DNA of 64,000 nt from an uncultured Pseudomonadota bacterium (GTDB lineage: Bacteria; Pseudomonadota; Alphaproteobacteria; Rs-D84). Made by a program: the position numbers and the translations under genes. Where the stretch lies: the NCBI GenBank assembly GCA_902771695.1, contig CACXXP010000001.1, positions 151,410-215,409 of the forward strand. The letters run 5' to 3'. Shown one piece after another: positions 32,130-39,609 of this stretch. The stretch's first letter is position 1. Each line of letters begins with the position of its first letter. The notes under the pieces were generated by a model. It did no database searches. It had not been told where the DNA came from and saw only the letters and a list, made by a program, of their open reading frames with translations.

Positions 32130-33755
32130 ATGACAAAATATATCAAGATTTTCGCCGCCGTTGTTTCTGTCGCAATCCTTGGGGGGTGTGCGCATCATGA
32201 ATCGGCCAAGGTTTCGGCATCTGTGGACCAGGACTTTGTCAATGTTTATGATGCATTTGAAATGGCCAAGACACCACGCGCCAAGGTCACCAGCAGTGAT
32301 ACCGTATCTATGTCCGAAGGGGTATGGTTGGGCGATAAATCTATGTTGGTTGAACATAAAAATGATTTGCCATCACAATACGAAACAGATGCAGGTGTGA
32401 CCATTTTATTAAATGAACCGGTAACATTGCAGGTTTTGGCAAATGATATAAATTCTATCACACATATACCTATTAAAATAGACAGCCAAGTCGCATCTGA
32501 AAAATTGAAAAAGACGATGAATGTTGCGTATACCGGAAAATTGTCGGGTTTGCTGTCCCAGGTTGCAACAGATTTGGATTTGCTGTGGTATTATGATAAA
32601 ACATCAATTGTCTTCTATGAAACGGAAACCAGGACATTTACGCTGTATGCGTTGGGAACGGATGTTTCGTATCAATCATCGGTCCAAACAGATGATGGTA
32701 ACCAGGTTTTCCTTGAATCTACATTGAAAGAATGGGACGAGGTTGAAAGCACAATAACATCTATTATTGGCAAGGCCGAAAATGCGAACTTTACTGTATC
32801 ACGCAGTTTGGGAACGATAACTGTGACCGCGCCACCATCGGTGTTGTCGCGTGTTGGTGATTATATTGCACGTCAAAATAAACGTTTGTCGCAATTGGTC
32901 ACAATTGACGTCAAAGTGTTACAGGTATCAATTTCAAACGATTCGGCATTTGGGCTGAATCTGGCGGCGGCAATTAACTCTGCATCTGGGTTAAATATTG
33001 TTGCAAATCCGAAAAATAATTTGGCCACGACCGAAGCCAGTTCTATGAACATCGCGGTTTTGTCCAACAGTGTTTCGTCACTGACGGGTATGACGCATAT
33101 GGAAAATGGCGCAAGTGTTGCCGGTGCATATACCCAAGACCAGATAAACAATGGGGCTTTGTCTGGTGTCGCAGGCAGCACGGCGTTGATAGAGGCATTG
33201 GCAAAGCAGGGTAAAGTATCGTTGGTTACCAATGTGGGTGTGACGACACGTAATAATCGTGTTGCCCCTGTTAACAACACCAAGAGTACCGGATACATCA
33301 AACGTTTTGAATCACGTAACTTTACGACGGTTGAATCCAGTACCGTTGACCAGGATAATTTGGAAACAGGATTTTCAATGCAGTTGTTACCGAATATTTT
33401 GGAAAATGGCAAGATTTTGTTGCTGTTCAGAATGTCTGTTCGTGAATTGTTAAAGATGGCCACCCAAACAATCGGTGAAGTCACATTGCAGTTGCCAGAA
33501 GTTGAAGAACGTAGTTTCATGCAAGAAGTAATTATGGAATCTGGACAAATGTTGGTGGTATCAGGGTTTGAAAAACAAACCAACAATGACACACGTTATG
33601 GGTTGGGTGATCCGGACTTTATGTTGCTGTCTGGTTCACGTGAAACCGCGTCGCAACGTGATGTGTTGGTTGTTATATTGACACCACAAGTTTTGGTCAG
33701 CCCAATGGATGCAGAACGCAGTATCCAGCAACATTGGGGGGCACCGTTAAATTAA
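32130..33755 (+). CDS. PilN-family outer-membrane secretin (type IVb pilus)
   Basis: 541-aa predicted lipoprotein (lipobox ILGGC, Cys at about 20). N-terminal periplasmic N0-like region (VTLQVLANDINSITHIPIKI) and a STN/N1-type domain (SRSLGTITVTAPPSVLSRVGDYI) lead into a secretin core (about 255-540) with QLVTIDVKVLQVSISNDSAFGLNL, TGFSMQLLPNILENGKILLLFRMSV and SRETASQRDVLVVILTPQVL. Lipidated secretins of this form are PilN/BfpB type, the outer-membrane gate of type IVb pili. It is cotranscribed with the TcpQ-domain gene. The inner-membrane ATPase and platform genes are not in this window. Confidence 0.88.
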   Translation: MTKYIKIFAAVVSVAILGGCAHHESAKVSASVDQDFVNVYDAFEMAKTPRAKVTSSDTVSMSEGVWLGDKSMLVEHKNDLPSQYETDAGVTILLNEPVTLQVLANDINSITHIPIKIDSQVASEKLKKTMNVAYTGKLSGLLSQVATDLDLLWYYDKTSIVFYETETRTFTLYALGTDVSYQSSVQTDDGNQVFLESTLKEWDEVESTITSIIGKAENANFTVSRSLGTITVTAPPSVLSRVGDYIARQNKRLSQLVTIDVKVLQVSISNDSAFGLNLAAAINSASGLNIVANPKNNLATTEASSMNIAVLSNSVSSLTGMTHMENGASVAGAYTQDQINNGALSGVAGSTALIEALAKQGKVSLVTNVGVTTRNNRVAPVNNTKSTGYIKRFESRNFTTVESSTVDQDNLETGFSMQLLPNILENGKILLLFRMSVRELLKMATQTIGEVTLQLPEVEERSFMQEVIMESGQMLVVSGFEKQTNNDTRYGLGDPDFMLLSGSRETASQRDVLVVILTPQVLVSPMDAERSIQQHWGAPLN

Positions 33756-33761
33756 AATAAG

Positions 33762-33789
33762 AAAAAAGGCCACAGGTGTGGCCTTTTTT
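33762..33789 (+). terminator. Intrinsic terminator after the secretin gene
   Basis: AAAAAAGGCCACA-GG-TGTGGCCTTTTTT. Confidence 0.92.
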
Positions 33790-33822
33790 GTTGCCAAAGT
33801 TTTCAATTAAAAGGTGATTTAC

Positions 33823-34038
33823 ATGCCGGAAATCGGAAGTGTTTACAGACATTATAAAAACCATCAATGTTATCAAGTAATTGCCATAGGTAAAAATTCA
33901 GAAACTTTGGAAGACATGGTGGTTTACAAGGCACTATATGAATCGGATGAATTTCCATATGGCCAAGTATGGTGCAGGCCATTAAAAATGTGGCAAGAAA
34001 ATGTTAATGGAAAACCCAGATTTGAGAAGGTTGAATAA
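33823..34038 (+). CDS. DUF1653 family protein
   Basis: 71-aa protein matching the DUF1653 pattern: G-x-V-Y-R-H-Y-K-N-H near the start, I-G-K-N-S-E-T-L-E-D, V-V-Y-K-A-L-Y-E, W-x-R-P-L-x-M-W and PRFEKVE at the end. These small cytoplasmic proteins are widespread and of unknown function. Start at ATG 33823, with AAAGGTG about 6 nt upstream; a GTG at 33814 in frame overlaps that site. Confidence 0.85.
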   Translation: MPEIGSVYRHYKNHQCYQVIAIGKNSETLEDMVVYKALYESDEFPYGQVWCRPLKMWQENVNGKPRFEKVE

Positions 34039-34115
34039 TTTGCCCCAAGGGTATATTTAATGTGGCTTGGAAAAATTATCTGTGCTATGTTATATGTATA
34101 CCAAGGAGAAGTTTC

Positions 34116-34439
34116 GTGCAAGTAAAGATAGATATGCCAGATCCAGATGCGCTAAATAATGGAATGAATAAAGATCTTGAAAAAGGCGTTTTTCAAGCGT
34201 TTGTAGATTTGATAAAAATGGATGATAAAATTATTTGGGATCCGGTCGGGGCATTTTTCTGTTTGTCTGGTGGATATCGTATTCAACGTAATGGTATGGA
34301 TGCGGGTGTGTATGATATTTATGACCAAAAATTCTTTTTAACAAATGAACATATAAATAAATTATTTGCGATTGCCGAAAGGCGAAAGGCGAATCGCTCT
34401 CGCGGTTTTTTAGGGCTTTTCGTTAAATATGGTAAATAA
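34116..34439 (+). CDS. Hypothetical protein
   Basis: 107-aa soluble protein starting at GTG 34116 (MQVKIDMPDPDAL..) with AAGGAGAA about 5 nt upstream; an in-frame start at 34062 has no site and adds a hydrophobic stretch that is probably leader. Helical first half (MNKDLEKGVFQAFVDLIKM) and a middle beta region (VGAFFCLSGGYRIQRNGMDAGVYDIYDQ) are followed by a basic tail (RRKANRSRG). I recognise no family. Confidence 0.55.
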   Translation: MQVKIDMPDPDALNNGMNKDLEKGVFQAFVDLIKMDDKIIWDPVGAFFCLSGGYRIQRNGMDAGVYDIYDQKFFLTNEHINKLFAIAERRKANRSRGFLGLFVKYGK

Positions 34440-34465
34440 TATCTTTATTTTTTAATACAACAAAA

Positions 34466-34487
34466 GGCGTGCATAAAAATGCACGCC
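34466..34487. terminator. Bidirectional terminator between the hypothetical gene and rpsT
   Basis: GGCGTGCAT-AAAA-ATGCACGCC; AAATTTTTT follows on plus and TTTTGTTG on minus, so it can serve both converging genes. Confidence 0.85.
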
Positions 34488-34505
34488 AAATTTTTTATTG
34501 CTAAA

Positions 34506-34766
34506 TTACGCCAATTTTGCCGCGGCCTTGGTCAAACGAGAAACTTTGCGAGATGCACGTTTTTTTGGCATAACTTTGCCTGCGGCCTTCATCATTTTGC
34601 TTTCAGCAGAACGAACGGCCTTTACTGCGGCTTCTTTATCGCCAGATGCGATTGCCTTGACGGCTTTTTTGTTTTCTGTTTTTATGGCACTGCGACGTGC
34701 GGTATTAACCGCGTTCTTTTTTGCAGTTACCAAAATTCTTTTCTTTGATGATTTGTGGTTTGCCAC
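34506..34766 (-). CDS. rpsT: 30S ribosomal protein S20
   Basis: 86-aa very basic helical protein that binds 16S rRNA early in 30S assembly. It begins MANHKSSKKRILVTAKKN and contains the typical R-R-S-A-I-K-T and K-G-x-x-x-K-x-x-A-S-R-K-V-S-R-L-T blocks (KVMPKKRASRKVSRL), ending in the Ala/Lys-rich tail. AAAGGAAAA upstream of the ATG. Monocistronic, with a strong hairpin terminator, and divergent from plsY. Confidence 0.96.
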   Translation of the reverse strand: MANHKSSKKRILVTAKKNAVNTARRSAIKTENKKAVKAIASGDKEAAVKAVRSAESKMMKAAGKVMPKKRASRKVSRLTKAAAKLA

Positions 34767-34840
34767 TTTATTTTCCTTTTATTTGTTTAAGTTTTTTGTT
34801 ATTGTATAGAAAACAAACACAAAATCAAGGAAAAAGAACA

Positions 34841-35428
34841 ATGTTGTATGTATTTGGTTTAATTATTGCTTATTTATTGGGCAGTATCCCTTTTGGTGTG
34901 TTAATGACACGTTGGTTTGGTCGTGGTGATTTGCGTAAGGTCGGCAGTGGTAACATTGGTGCCGCAAACGCGATGCGGGCGGGCGGATTGCGCGTAGCCG
35001 GGTTGGTTTGGATTGCAGATATGGTTAAATCTATCGCCGCTGTTTTAATTGGTATGGCAATGGGTGGTGATGTGTTGGCGGCGTGGTGCGGTTTTGCATC
35101 GGTATTGGGGCATTGTTTCCCGATATGGCTGGGGTTTCGCGGGGGCAAGGGTGTTTCATGTTTGTTTGGTATATTATTGGCCATTAATCCATTATTATTT
35201 ATTATATGTGGTATTGTTTGGTTGGTGGTCGCGTTTTCGTTTGGATATTCGTCACTTGCAGGATTGACAGTGTTTTTTGTTGCATCGGTGCTGGGGTTCG
35301 CGATTGGTGGCGGAATTGGTTTGGCAATACTGGCCAGTTGTTTGCTTTGTCTTGTTCGTCATATGGAAAATATAGGGCGATTGATTGGTGGAACCGAATC
35401 AAAACTTGTATGGAAATGGAAAAAATAA
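34841..35428 (+). CDS. plsY: Glycerol-3-phosphate acyltransferase PlsY
   Basis: 195-aa membrane protein with five predicted helices. PlsY motifs: GSIPFG (motif 1 region), VGSGNIGAANAMRAGG (S-G-N-x-G-x-x-N), LGHCFPIWLGFRGGKGVSCLFG (G-H-x-x-P and G-F-x-G-G-K-G). PlsY moves acyl groups from acyl-phosphate to glycerol-3-phosphate, the first step of phospholipid synthesis; plsC (57.1 kb) and pgsA (42.9 kb) supply later steps. Start ATG 34841 with AAGGAAAAAGA upstream; the longer in-frame extension overlaps rpsT and is rejected. Confidence 0.95.
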   Translation: MLYVFGLIIAYLLGSIPFGVLMTRWFGRGDLRKVGSGNIGAANAMRAGGLRVAGLVWIADMVKSIAAVLIGMAMGGDVLAAWCGFASVLGHCFPIWLGFRGGKGVSCLFGILLAINPLLFIICGIVWLVVAFSFGYSSLAGLTVFFVASVLGFAIGGGIGLAILASCLLCLVRHMENIGRLIGGTESKLVWKWKK

Positions 35429-35471
35429 TATATAAATTTTTCCCTTTCGGCTTTATTTTAGGTCTTTTTTG

Positions 35472-35480
35472 TGGTATAAT
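35472..35480 (+). promoter_or_regulatory. Extended -10 promoter
   Basis: TGGTATAAT, predicted start about 23 nt before the 285-aa secreted protein gene; no clear -35. Confidence 0.55.
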
Positions 35481-35509
35481 ATACACGATGTAACATGAGG
35501 GAGATTTTT

Positions 35510-36367
35510 ATGATTAAACATCTTTTTGTCGCGTTTTTCGCTGTTTTGCCTATGGTTGCGGGGGCTGCAACGGGGCGTGATCCACGTATCGCTGCGTTGG
35601 GTATGGCCAACAGTAATAAGTTTGCGCCCGCCCAGGATAGGTCGGCCGGTATTATGTCAAAGAATCAATTGACAACGCCGGATGTATCTATCAGCACAAG
35701 CACTGATCGTTCACCAAGTATCAAAGATGATGGTTTCGTTCCTCCGATGCCGACGGCAGAAAATAAAAAAGATAATCGTGATGCAGAACGTGCAGCATGC
35801 ATTAATAACAATGTTGGCGTTGGAAATACATTTGTTTGGGCGTCACGTTACAGCAACAGCGGCAGTTATGCCACAATGCAAGAAGATACAGAAAATCCGG
35901 AAAACAATGTATGTTTTGTAAAGGTTGACATTAAAACGACGGATTCTCGTATAGATGTTTCTGATATGAGAAGTCGTTATTTCCAATGGGGTGAAACAAT
36001 TGAATGTGGTTCATGGCTTAGTGAAGATGTGTTAAAACAACGCATTTTGGACGCCAAAAAGAAAGGACGTACATTGGCAACAGTCGGCGGTGCCGTTGGT
36101 GGTGCCGCGGTCGGTGTTGGGGCAATGGAATTGTTCGGAAACAAACTTATTGGTGGCAAGGTAGAAGGCCAAAAGAACAAAAATTTGTCTGAAACAGAAT
36201 TGTTGCGTTCACAGTTGTTGGTTATGAAAAAGAACGGCGATTCACGTTTCAATTCCTTTATGACGGAATTAAAGAATCTGAAAAACGAATGCGATAAAAT
36301 ACGTAAGGCCGGTCAAACAGCAGAAGAATGCGACAGATTTGACTATGATGTGTTGTTAAGTTTGTAA
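35510..36367 (+). CDS. Secreted protein of unknown function
   Basis: 285-aa protein with a signal peptide (cleavage near AGA-AT). ATG 35510 has GAGGGAG upstream. The first mature ~75 residues look disordered (Asn/Ser/Thr/Pro rich); a middle domain with two cysteines (AACINNN, NNVCFVKVD, IECGSW) follows; then a Gly/Ala/Val hydrophobic segment (ATVGGAVGGAAVGVGAMELFG, about 190-212) and a charged helical C-terminus with two cysteines. The glycine-zipper segment and Cys placement resemble the 316-aa protein at 15515. No known family. Confidence 0.65.
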   Translation: MIKHLFVAFFAVLPMVAGAATGRDPRIAALGMANSNKFAPAQDRSAGIMSKNQLTTPDVSISTSTDRSPSIKDDGFVPPMPTAENKKDNRDAERAACINNNVGVGNTFVWASRYSNSGSYATMQEDTENPENNVCFVKVDIKTTDSRIDVSDMRSRYFQWGETIECGSWLSEDVLKQRILDAKKKGRTLATVGGAVGGAAVGVGAMELFGNKLIGGKVEGQKNKNLSETELLRSQLLVMKKNGDSRFNSFMTELKNLKNECDKIRKAGQTAEECDRFDYDVLLSL

Positions 36368-36396
36368 TCGTTATCGCAAAATATGTACTGATTAGA

Positions 36397-36420
36397 GAAA
36401 ACGCCCGGATGGGCGTTTTT
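36397..36420 (+). terminator. Intrinsic terminator
   Basis: GAAAACGCCC-GGAT-GGGCGTTTTT. Confidence 0.88.
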
Positions 36421-36422
36421 CC

Positions 36423-36452
36423 TTGCTAATGCTTTTAATATAATAATATAGT
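36423..36452 (+). promoter_or_regulatory. Candidate promoter of dprA, leaderless
   Basis: TTGCTA (36423-36428), 18-nt spacer, TATAGT (36447-36452), then 7 nt to the ATG at 36460. No Shine-Dalgarno is present. A TATAAT at 36439 is an alternative -10. Confidence 0.45.
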
Positions 36453-36459
36453 AAACAGT

Positions 36460-37476
36460 ATGAAAGATTTGTTTGAACATTTGCTGATATTACGTTCACC
36501 AAAAATTGGACCGGTGGCGTATAATAATTTATTGCAGAAATTTGATGGAAATGTACATGCGGTATTGGATGCGCTGGGGCCTGATGATAAATTGCGTGAT
36601 GCGGTAATGCGTGAAATGGATGCGGCGGCAAAATTAAATATACATTTTATTAGTGATGATGATCCCCAGTATCCAAACAGTTTGCGTGAAATAAAAAATC
36701 ATCCACCAATTATAACCGCACGTGGAAATATAGAAACATTGAAATGCGAATCGGTTGCAATTGTTGGCACGCGTCATGCAACCGCCACAGGAATGGAATT
36801 TGTGGCCAATATCGCCAAAGAATTTGCGGCACGCAAAATTGCGGTTGTATCTGGAATGGCAATCGGTACAGATTATGCGGCGCATATTGGTGCGTTGCGT
36901 GCAGACGGAAACAGCAATACAATTGCGGTGTTGGCGGGCGGTGTTGATTATATATGGCCAACTGAAAACGAATCATTATATTATGATATATTGGAACGTG
37001 GTGTTGTGGTCAGTGATATGCCGGTTGGCTTTGTGCCCAAGGGAACAAATTTTGTACAACGTAATCGTATTATCGCCGGAATAGGTGAAAAATTAGTATT
37101 GTCCGAAGCAGATGCAAATTCAGGCAGTATGAAAACGGCCGGTTTTGCGATGGAATATGGACGGCAAATATATGCAATTCCGTCGCATCCTGCGGATTCA
37201 CGCGCGTTTGGCCCTAATTCACTGATTCGGTCTGGGGCGGCAATTTTGTGTCAAGGTCCCCAGGACTTCTTTGATGATGACAAAATCGGCGCCACGGGGG
37301 TAAAAAAATCAGAATCTGAAAATTCTATTTTGGACATGATAGGAACAGTTCCATTATCAGAATCTGTATTGGCAGATGTTGTCGGAAAAAATATTGCGGA
37401 AATTAAACGCGAATTAGTTGTGTTAGAATTGCAGGGTTTAATCAGAAAATGTGATTCTGGATATGTCCGTGCATAA
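36460..37476 (+). CDS. dprA: DNA processing protein DprA/Smf
   Basis: 338-aa DprA, which protects incoming single-stranded DNA and loads RecA in natural transformation, and is present in many non-competent bacteria. N-terminal helical (SAM-like) region, then an extended Rossmann fold: SVAIVGTRHATATGMEF (about residues 97-113), AVVSGMAIGTDYAAHIGAL, VLAGGVDYIWP, FVQRNRIIAGIG, IPSHPADSRAFGPNSLIRSGA; a winged-helix C-terminus (about 280-338). Its mRNA may be leaderless. Natural uptake genes are not proven here, although type IV pilus parts are in the window. Confidence 0.94.
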   Translation: MKDLFEHLLILRSPKIGPVAYNNLLQKFDGNVHAVLDALGPDDKLRDAVMREMDAAAKLNIHFISDDDPQYPNSLREIKNHPPIITARGNIETLKCESVAIVGTRHATATGMEFVANIAKEFAARKIAVVSGMAIGTDYAAHIGALRADGNSNTIAVLAGGVDYIWPTENESLYYDILERGVVVSDMPVGFVPKGTNFVQRNRIIAGIGEKLVLSEADANSGSMKTAGFAMEYGRQIYAIPSHPADSRAFGPNSLIRSGAAILCQGPQDFFDDDKIGATGVKKSESENSILDMIGTVPLSESVLADVVGKNIAEIKRELVVLELQGLIRKCDSGYVRA

Positions 37477-37812
37477 TTGAAAGTGTGTATATACAGTGTA
37501 TATACATATGGCGGAAAACAGGGAAAAATCCGAATCGGCGTCAAAAAATAAATTTGAAAAAAATCATTAACATTTTGTTGCAAATGAAAATCAATTTTAT
37601 AAATTGTTTTTCGTAATCAGATAGGTTTCAAGGTTCTGATTGGAAGGAAAGGTACTTTACAAAATAACAAGAGAGTTGAGAGTAGGGAACATAAAAGAAT
37701 ACTAAATCTTATGAGAATATTGGTTCGGTATGATTTGGTATTTTTATGCAGGTGGCTTTTGCACACTTGCACCGGCAGGAAACTCTTTTGAAACCAAGGA
37801 AGGGGAAACGGC
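37477..37812. other. 336-nt intergenic region upstream of dnaA
   Basis: Gene-free stretch with an A/T-rich block (about 37545-37615), tandem palindromes at 37486-37506, and two TTGCAC words (37759-37764, 37767-37772). I see no convincing DnaA-box cluster (TTATCCACA type), so an origin is possible but not supported. No tRNA or terminator is recognised. Confidence 0.4.
37486..37506. promoter_or_regulatory. Two tandem 10-bp palindromes (operator-like)
   Basis: TGTATATACA at 37486-37495 and again at 37497-37506, each self-complementary and offset by 11 bp (one helical turn), just after the dprA stop. Confidence 0.5.
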
Positions 37813-39093
37813 ATGCAGGCGACATTGATGACAAAGCAGGTTATATCGGCGGACGCAATTAAAAACGAATTGTCCACCAGAATAGATACGGCCGGTTTTT
37901 CTGCTTGGATTTCGCCACTTGCGTTTGATGTTTCAGATAATTGTTTAATAATAAGTGCCCCAAATCAATTTACCGCCGATTTTGTTAACGCGACATATTC
38001 AGGTGTTTTGAACGATGTTGCAAGTAAATATGGTATGAATGTATGTGTACGTGTTGCATCAACAACGACTGTTATTCGCAAGACCGCAAATGATAACAAT
38101 GCACAAACATATTCTGCGCCGGTTGCCGATTCCAAAGGAACCGGCGGTTTTGATTCTTTTATTGCATCCGAAGAAAATGCATTTGTATTATCGGCATGTA
38201 AAAAGATGGCGGCGGGAACTGCAAAATTTTCACCGTTGTTTATTTATGGTCCGGCGGGTTGTGGCAAAACGATGTTGTTGAATTGTATAAACAATTCGTA
38301 TGATGGTCGTGTTGTTATGATGTCTGGGGCGCAATTTGTTGCAGAATTTGCCCGTGCATTGCATGATAAAACAATATTTGCGTTCAAAGATTATTGCCGT
38401 AATTGTGATACATTTATCATGGACGATGTTCAGGTTTTGGCAGGCAAACGTGCGACATGTGATGAATTTGTTCAGTTGGTTATAGATTTGCGTGACGCAG
38501 GTAAAAATATTGTGTTGTCTGCAAGTGCGGCACCAAGTAATTTATCTGGGTTTGATCACAGATTGCAATCATTATTGGCATCGGGATTGGTGGTTGATAT
38601 CGTGGCCCCATCGCGTGCGGTTCGTCGTGCGTTGTTTGTGACGGCCGGTGTCAGTCAAAAAATCGCTGATTCGATTGCAGGGCGCGTTAGTTCTGATGGT
38701 CATGTGATATCTGGTATTGTGAATAAAATTCATGCATACAGCGAATTGATGGGTGATACCATCACAGAAACCGTTGTTGAAAAATTATTGGCCGATACAT
38801 TAAAGAAATCAAAATCACCGGCTGTGATGGTTCGTTCTATGTGTGAAAAATTGGGCGTTTCATATGATGCGGTTTGCGGAAATGGTCGTGCGCGTTCATT
38901 GGTTTTGGCACGTCAAATGATGATGGTTGTATTAAAGAATGTGACGGATATGTCTTTGTGTGAAATTGGTTCATATGTTGGTGGTCGTGATCATGCAACA
39001 GTTATGTACGGCATAGACCGTATTGAAAAATTGCAAGAAACTGATTTGGTTATGTCTGCACAAATTGCTCAATTGATAGAGGAATATAAATAA
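37813..39093 (+). CDS. dnaA: Chromosomal replication initiator DnaA (divergent, short)
   Basis: 426-aa DnaA. Domain I (about 1-85), a short linker, AAA+ domain III with Walker A GPAGCGKTML (about 145-154) and Walker B FIMDDVQVL (about 200-208), and DNA-binding domain IV (about 335-426) with the box-binding signature YVGGRDHATVMYGID. The AAA+ part is recognisable but divergent (G-C-G-K-T instead of G-L-G-K-T). It opens the origin and is usually near it; dnaN is 10 kb away rather than next door. Start ATG 37813 follows AAGGAAGGGG. A terminator follows at 39103. Confidence 0.92.
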   Translation: MQATLMTKQVISADAIKNELSTRIDTAGFSAWISPLAFDVSDNCLIISAPNQFTADFVNATYSGVLNDVASKYGMNVCVRVASTTTVIRKTANDNNAQTYSAPVADSKGTGGFDSFIASEENAFVLSACKKMAAGTAKFSPLFIYGPAGCGKTMLLNCINNSYDGRVVMMSGAQFVAEFARALHDKTIFAFKDYCRNCDTFIMDDVQVLAGKRATCDEFVQLVIDLRDAGKNIVLSASAAPSNLSGFDHRLQSLLASGLVVDIVAPSRAVRRALFVTAGVSQKIADSIAGRVSSDGHVISGIVNKIHAYSELMGDTITETVVEKLLADTLKKSKSPAVMVRSMCEKLGVSYDAVCGNGRARSLVLARQMMMVVLKNVTDMSLCEIGSYVGGRDHATVMYGIDRIEKLQETDLVMSAQIAQLIEEYK

Positions 39094-39102
39094 TTCATAA
39101 AA

Positions 39103-39132
39103 AATCCTGAAATAAATATCAGGATTGTTTTT
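39103..39132 (+). terminator. Intrinsic terminator after dnaA
   Basis: AATCCTGA, 8-nt loop, TCAGGATT then GTTTTTC; it overlaps the end of the convergent 141-aa gene. Confidence 0.7.
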
Positions 39133-39544
39133 CTTTTTGATTGGCGGCCCTGCCGATAAGTTCTTTTCTTGCATCTACAATTTTCTGAACATCTGGTAAA
39201 ATATCGGGATTAAATTTACCCCAATTACGAGTATGTAAATCAACATCATTTGTTGGATAGAGTGTCATAATTCGTTTACCATTGTTATCCATGTATTCAA
39301 TAATGGTGCGTGCATCTGGATCATCAAGAATTTTAGATAAATCTGGGAATTGTTTAACCATTTTGCGCGCAAAACGTTCAGAAAACAGAATCGGCATTTC
39401 CCCTTCTTCCAACTTAAATGTGGCACCGTTTTTTGTTTCAATTGGCAATAGAACTTTGCCGTCTATCAGGCAATCAAAAGGTCTGTTTGGCACTTCGTTC
39501 ATATTAATAACATAAACATTTTTAAACGATGCAAATTCTGTCAT
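39119..39544 (-). CDS. Hypothetical protein
   Basis: 141-aa soluble protein with GGAGG 7 nt before the ATG. No signal peptide. Pattern: VYVINMNEVPNRPFDCLIDGKVLLPIETKNGATFKL, then a helical middle (ARKMVKQFPDLSKILDD) and a basic tail. I recognise no family. It is convergent with dnaA and divergent from nothing immediate; its own promoter and inverted repeat (39554-39572) suggest independent regulation. Confidence 0.6.
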   Translation of the reverse strand: MTEFASFKNVYVINMNEVPNRPFDCLIDGKVLLPIETKNGATFKLEEGEMPILFSERFARKMVKQFPDLSKILDDPDARTIIEYMDNNGKRIMTLYPTNDVDLHTRNWGKFNPDILPDVQKIVDARKELIGRAANQKEKQS

Positions 39545-39553
39545 TTCATACCT

Positions 39554-39605
39554 CCGTTTTGGTCACAAACGGAAGGTATATTAAATCAAATATCATAAAT
39601 GTCAA
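39554..39605 (-). promoter_or_regulatory. Promoter with an operator-like inverted repeat
   Basis: Minus strand TTGACA (39600-39605) and TATACC (39575-39580; 19-nt spacer, or AATATA with 17). An inverted repeat CCGTTT-7 nt-AAACGG (39554-39572) covers the predicted start and reaches the Shine-Dalgarno region of the 141-aa gene. Confidence 0.5.
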
Positions 39606-39609
39606 CAGA

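Noticed and set aside
37477-37812. Replication origin next to dnaA.
   Set aside because: No cluster of DnaA boxes or clear AT-rich unwinding repeat pattern could be found by eye; proximity to dnaA alone is not enough.
39554-39576. RNA thermometer or hairpin hiding the ribosome site of the 141-aa gene.
   Set aside because: The predicted transcription start falls inside or after the 5' arm, so the hairpin would not be complete in the RNA; a DNA operator is more likely.
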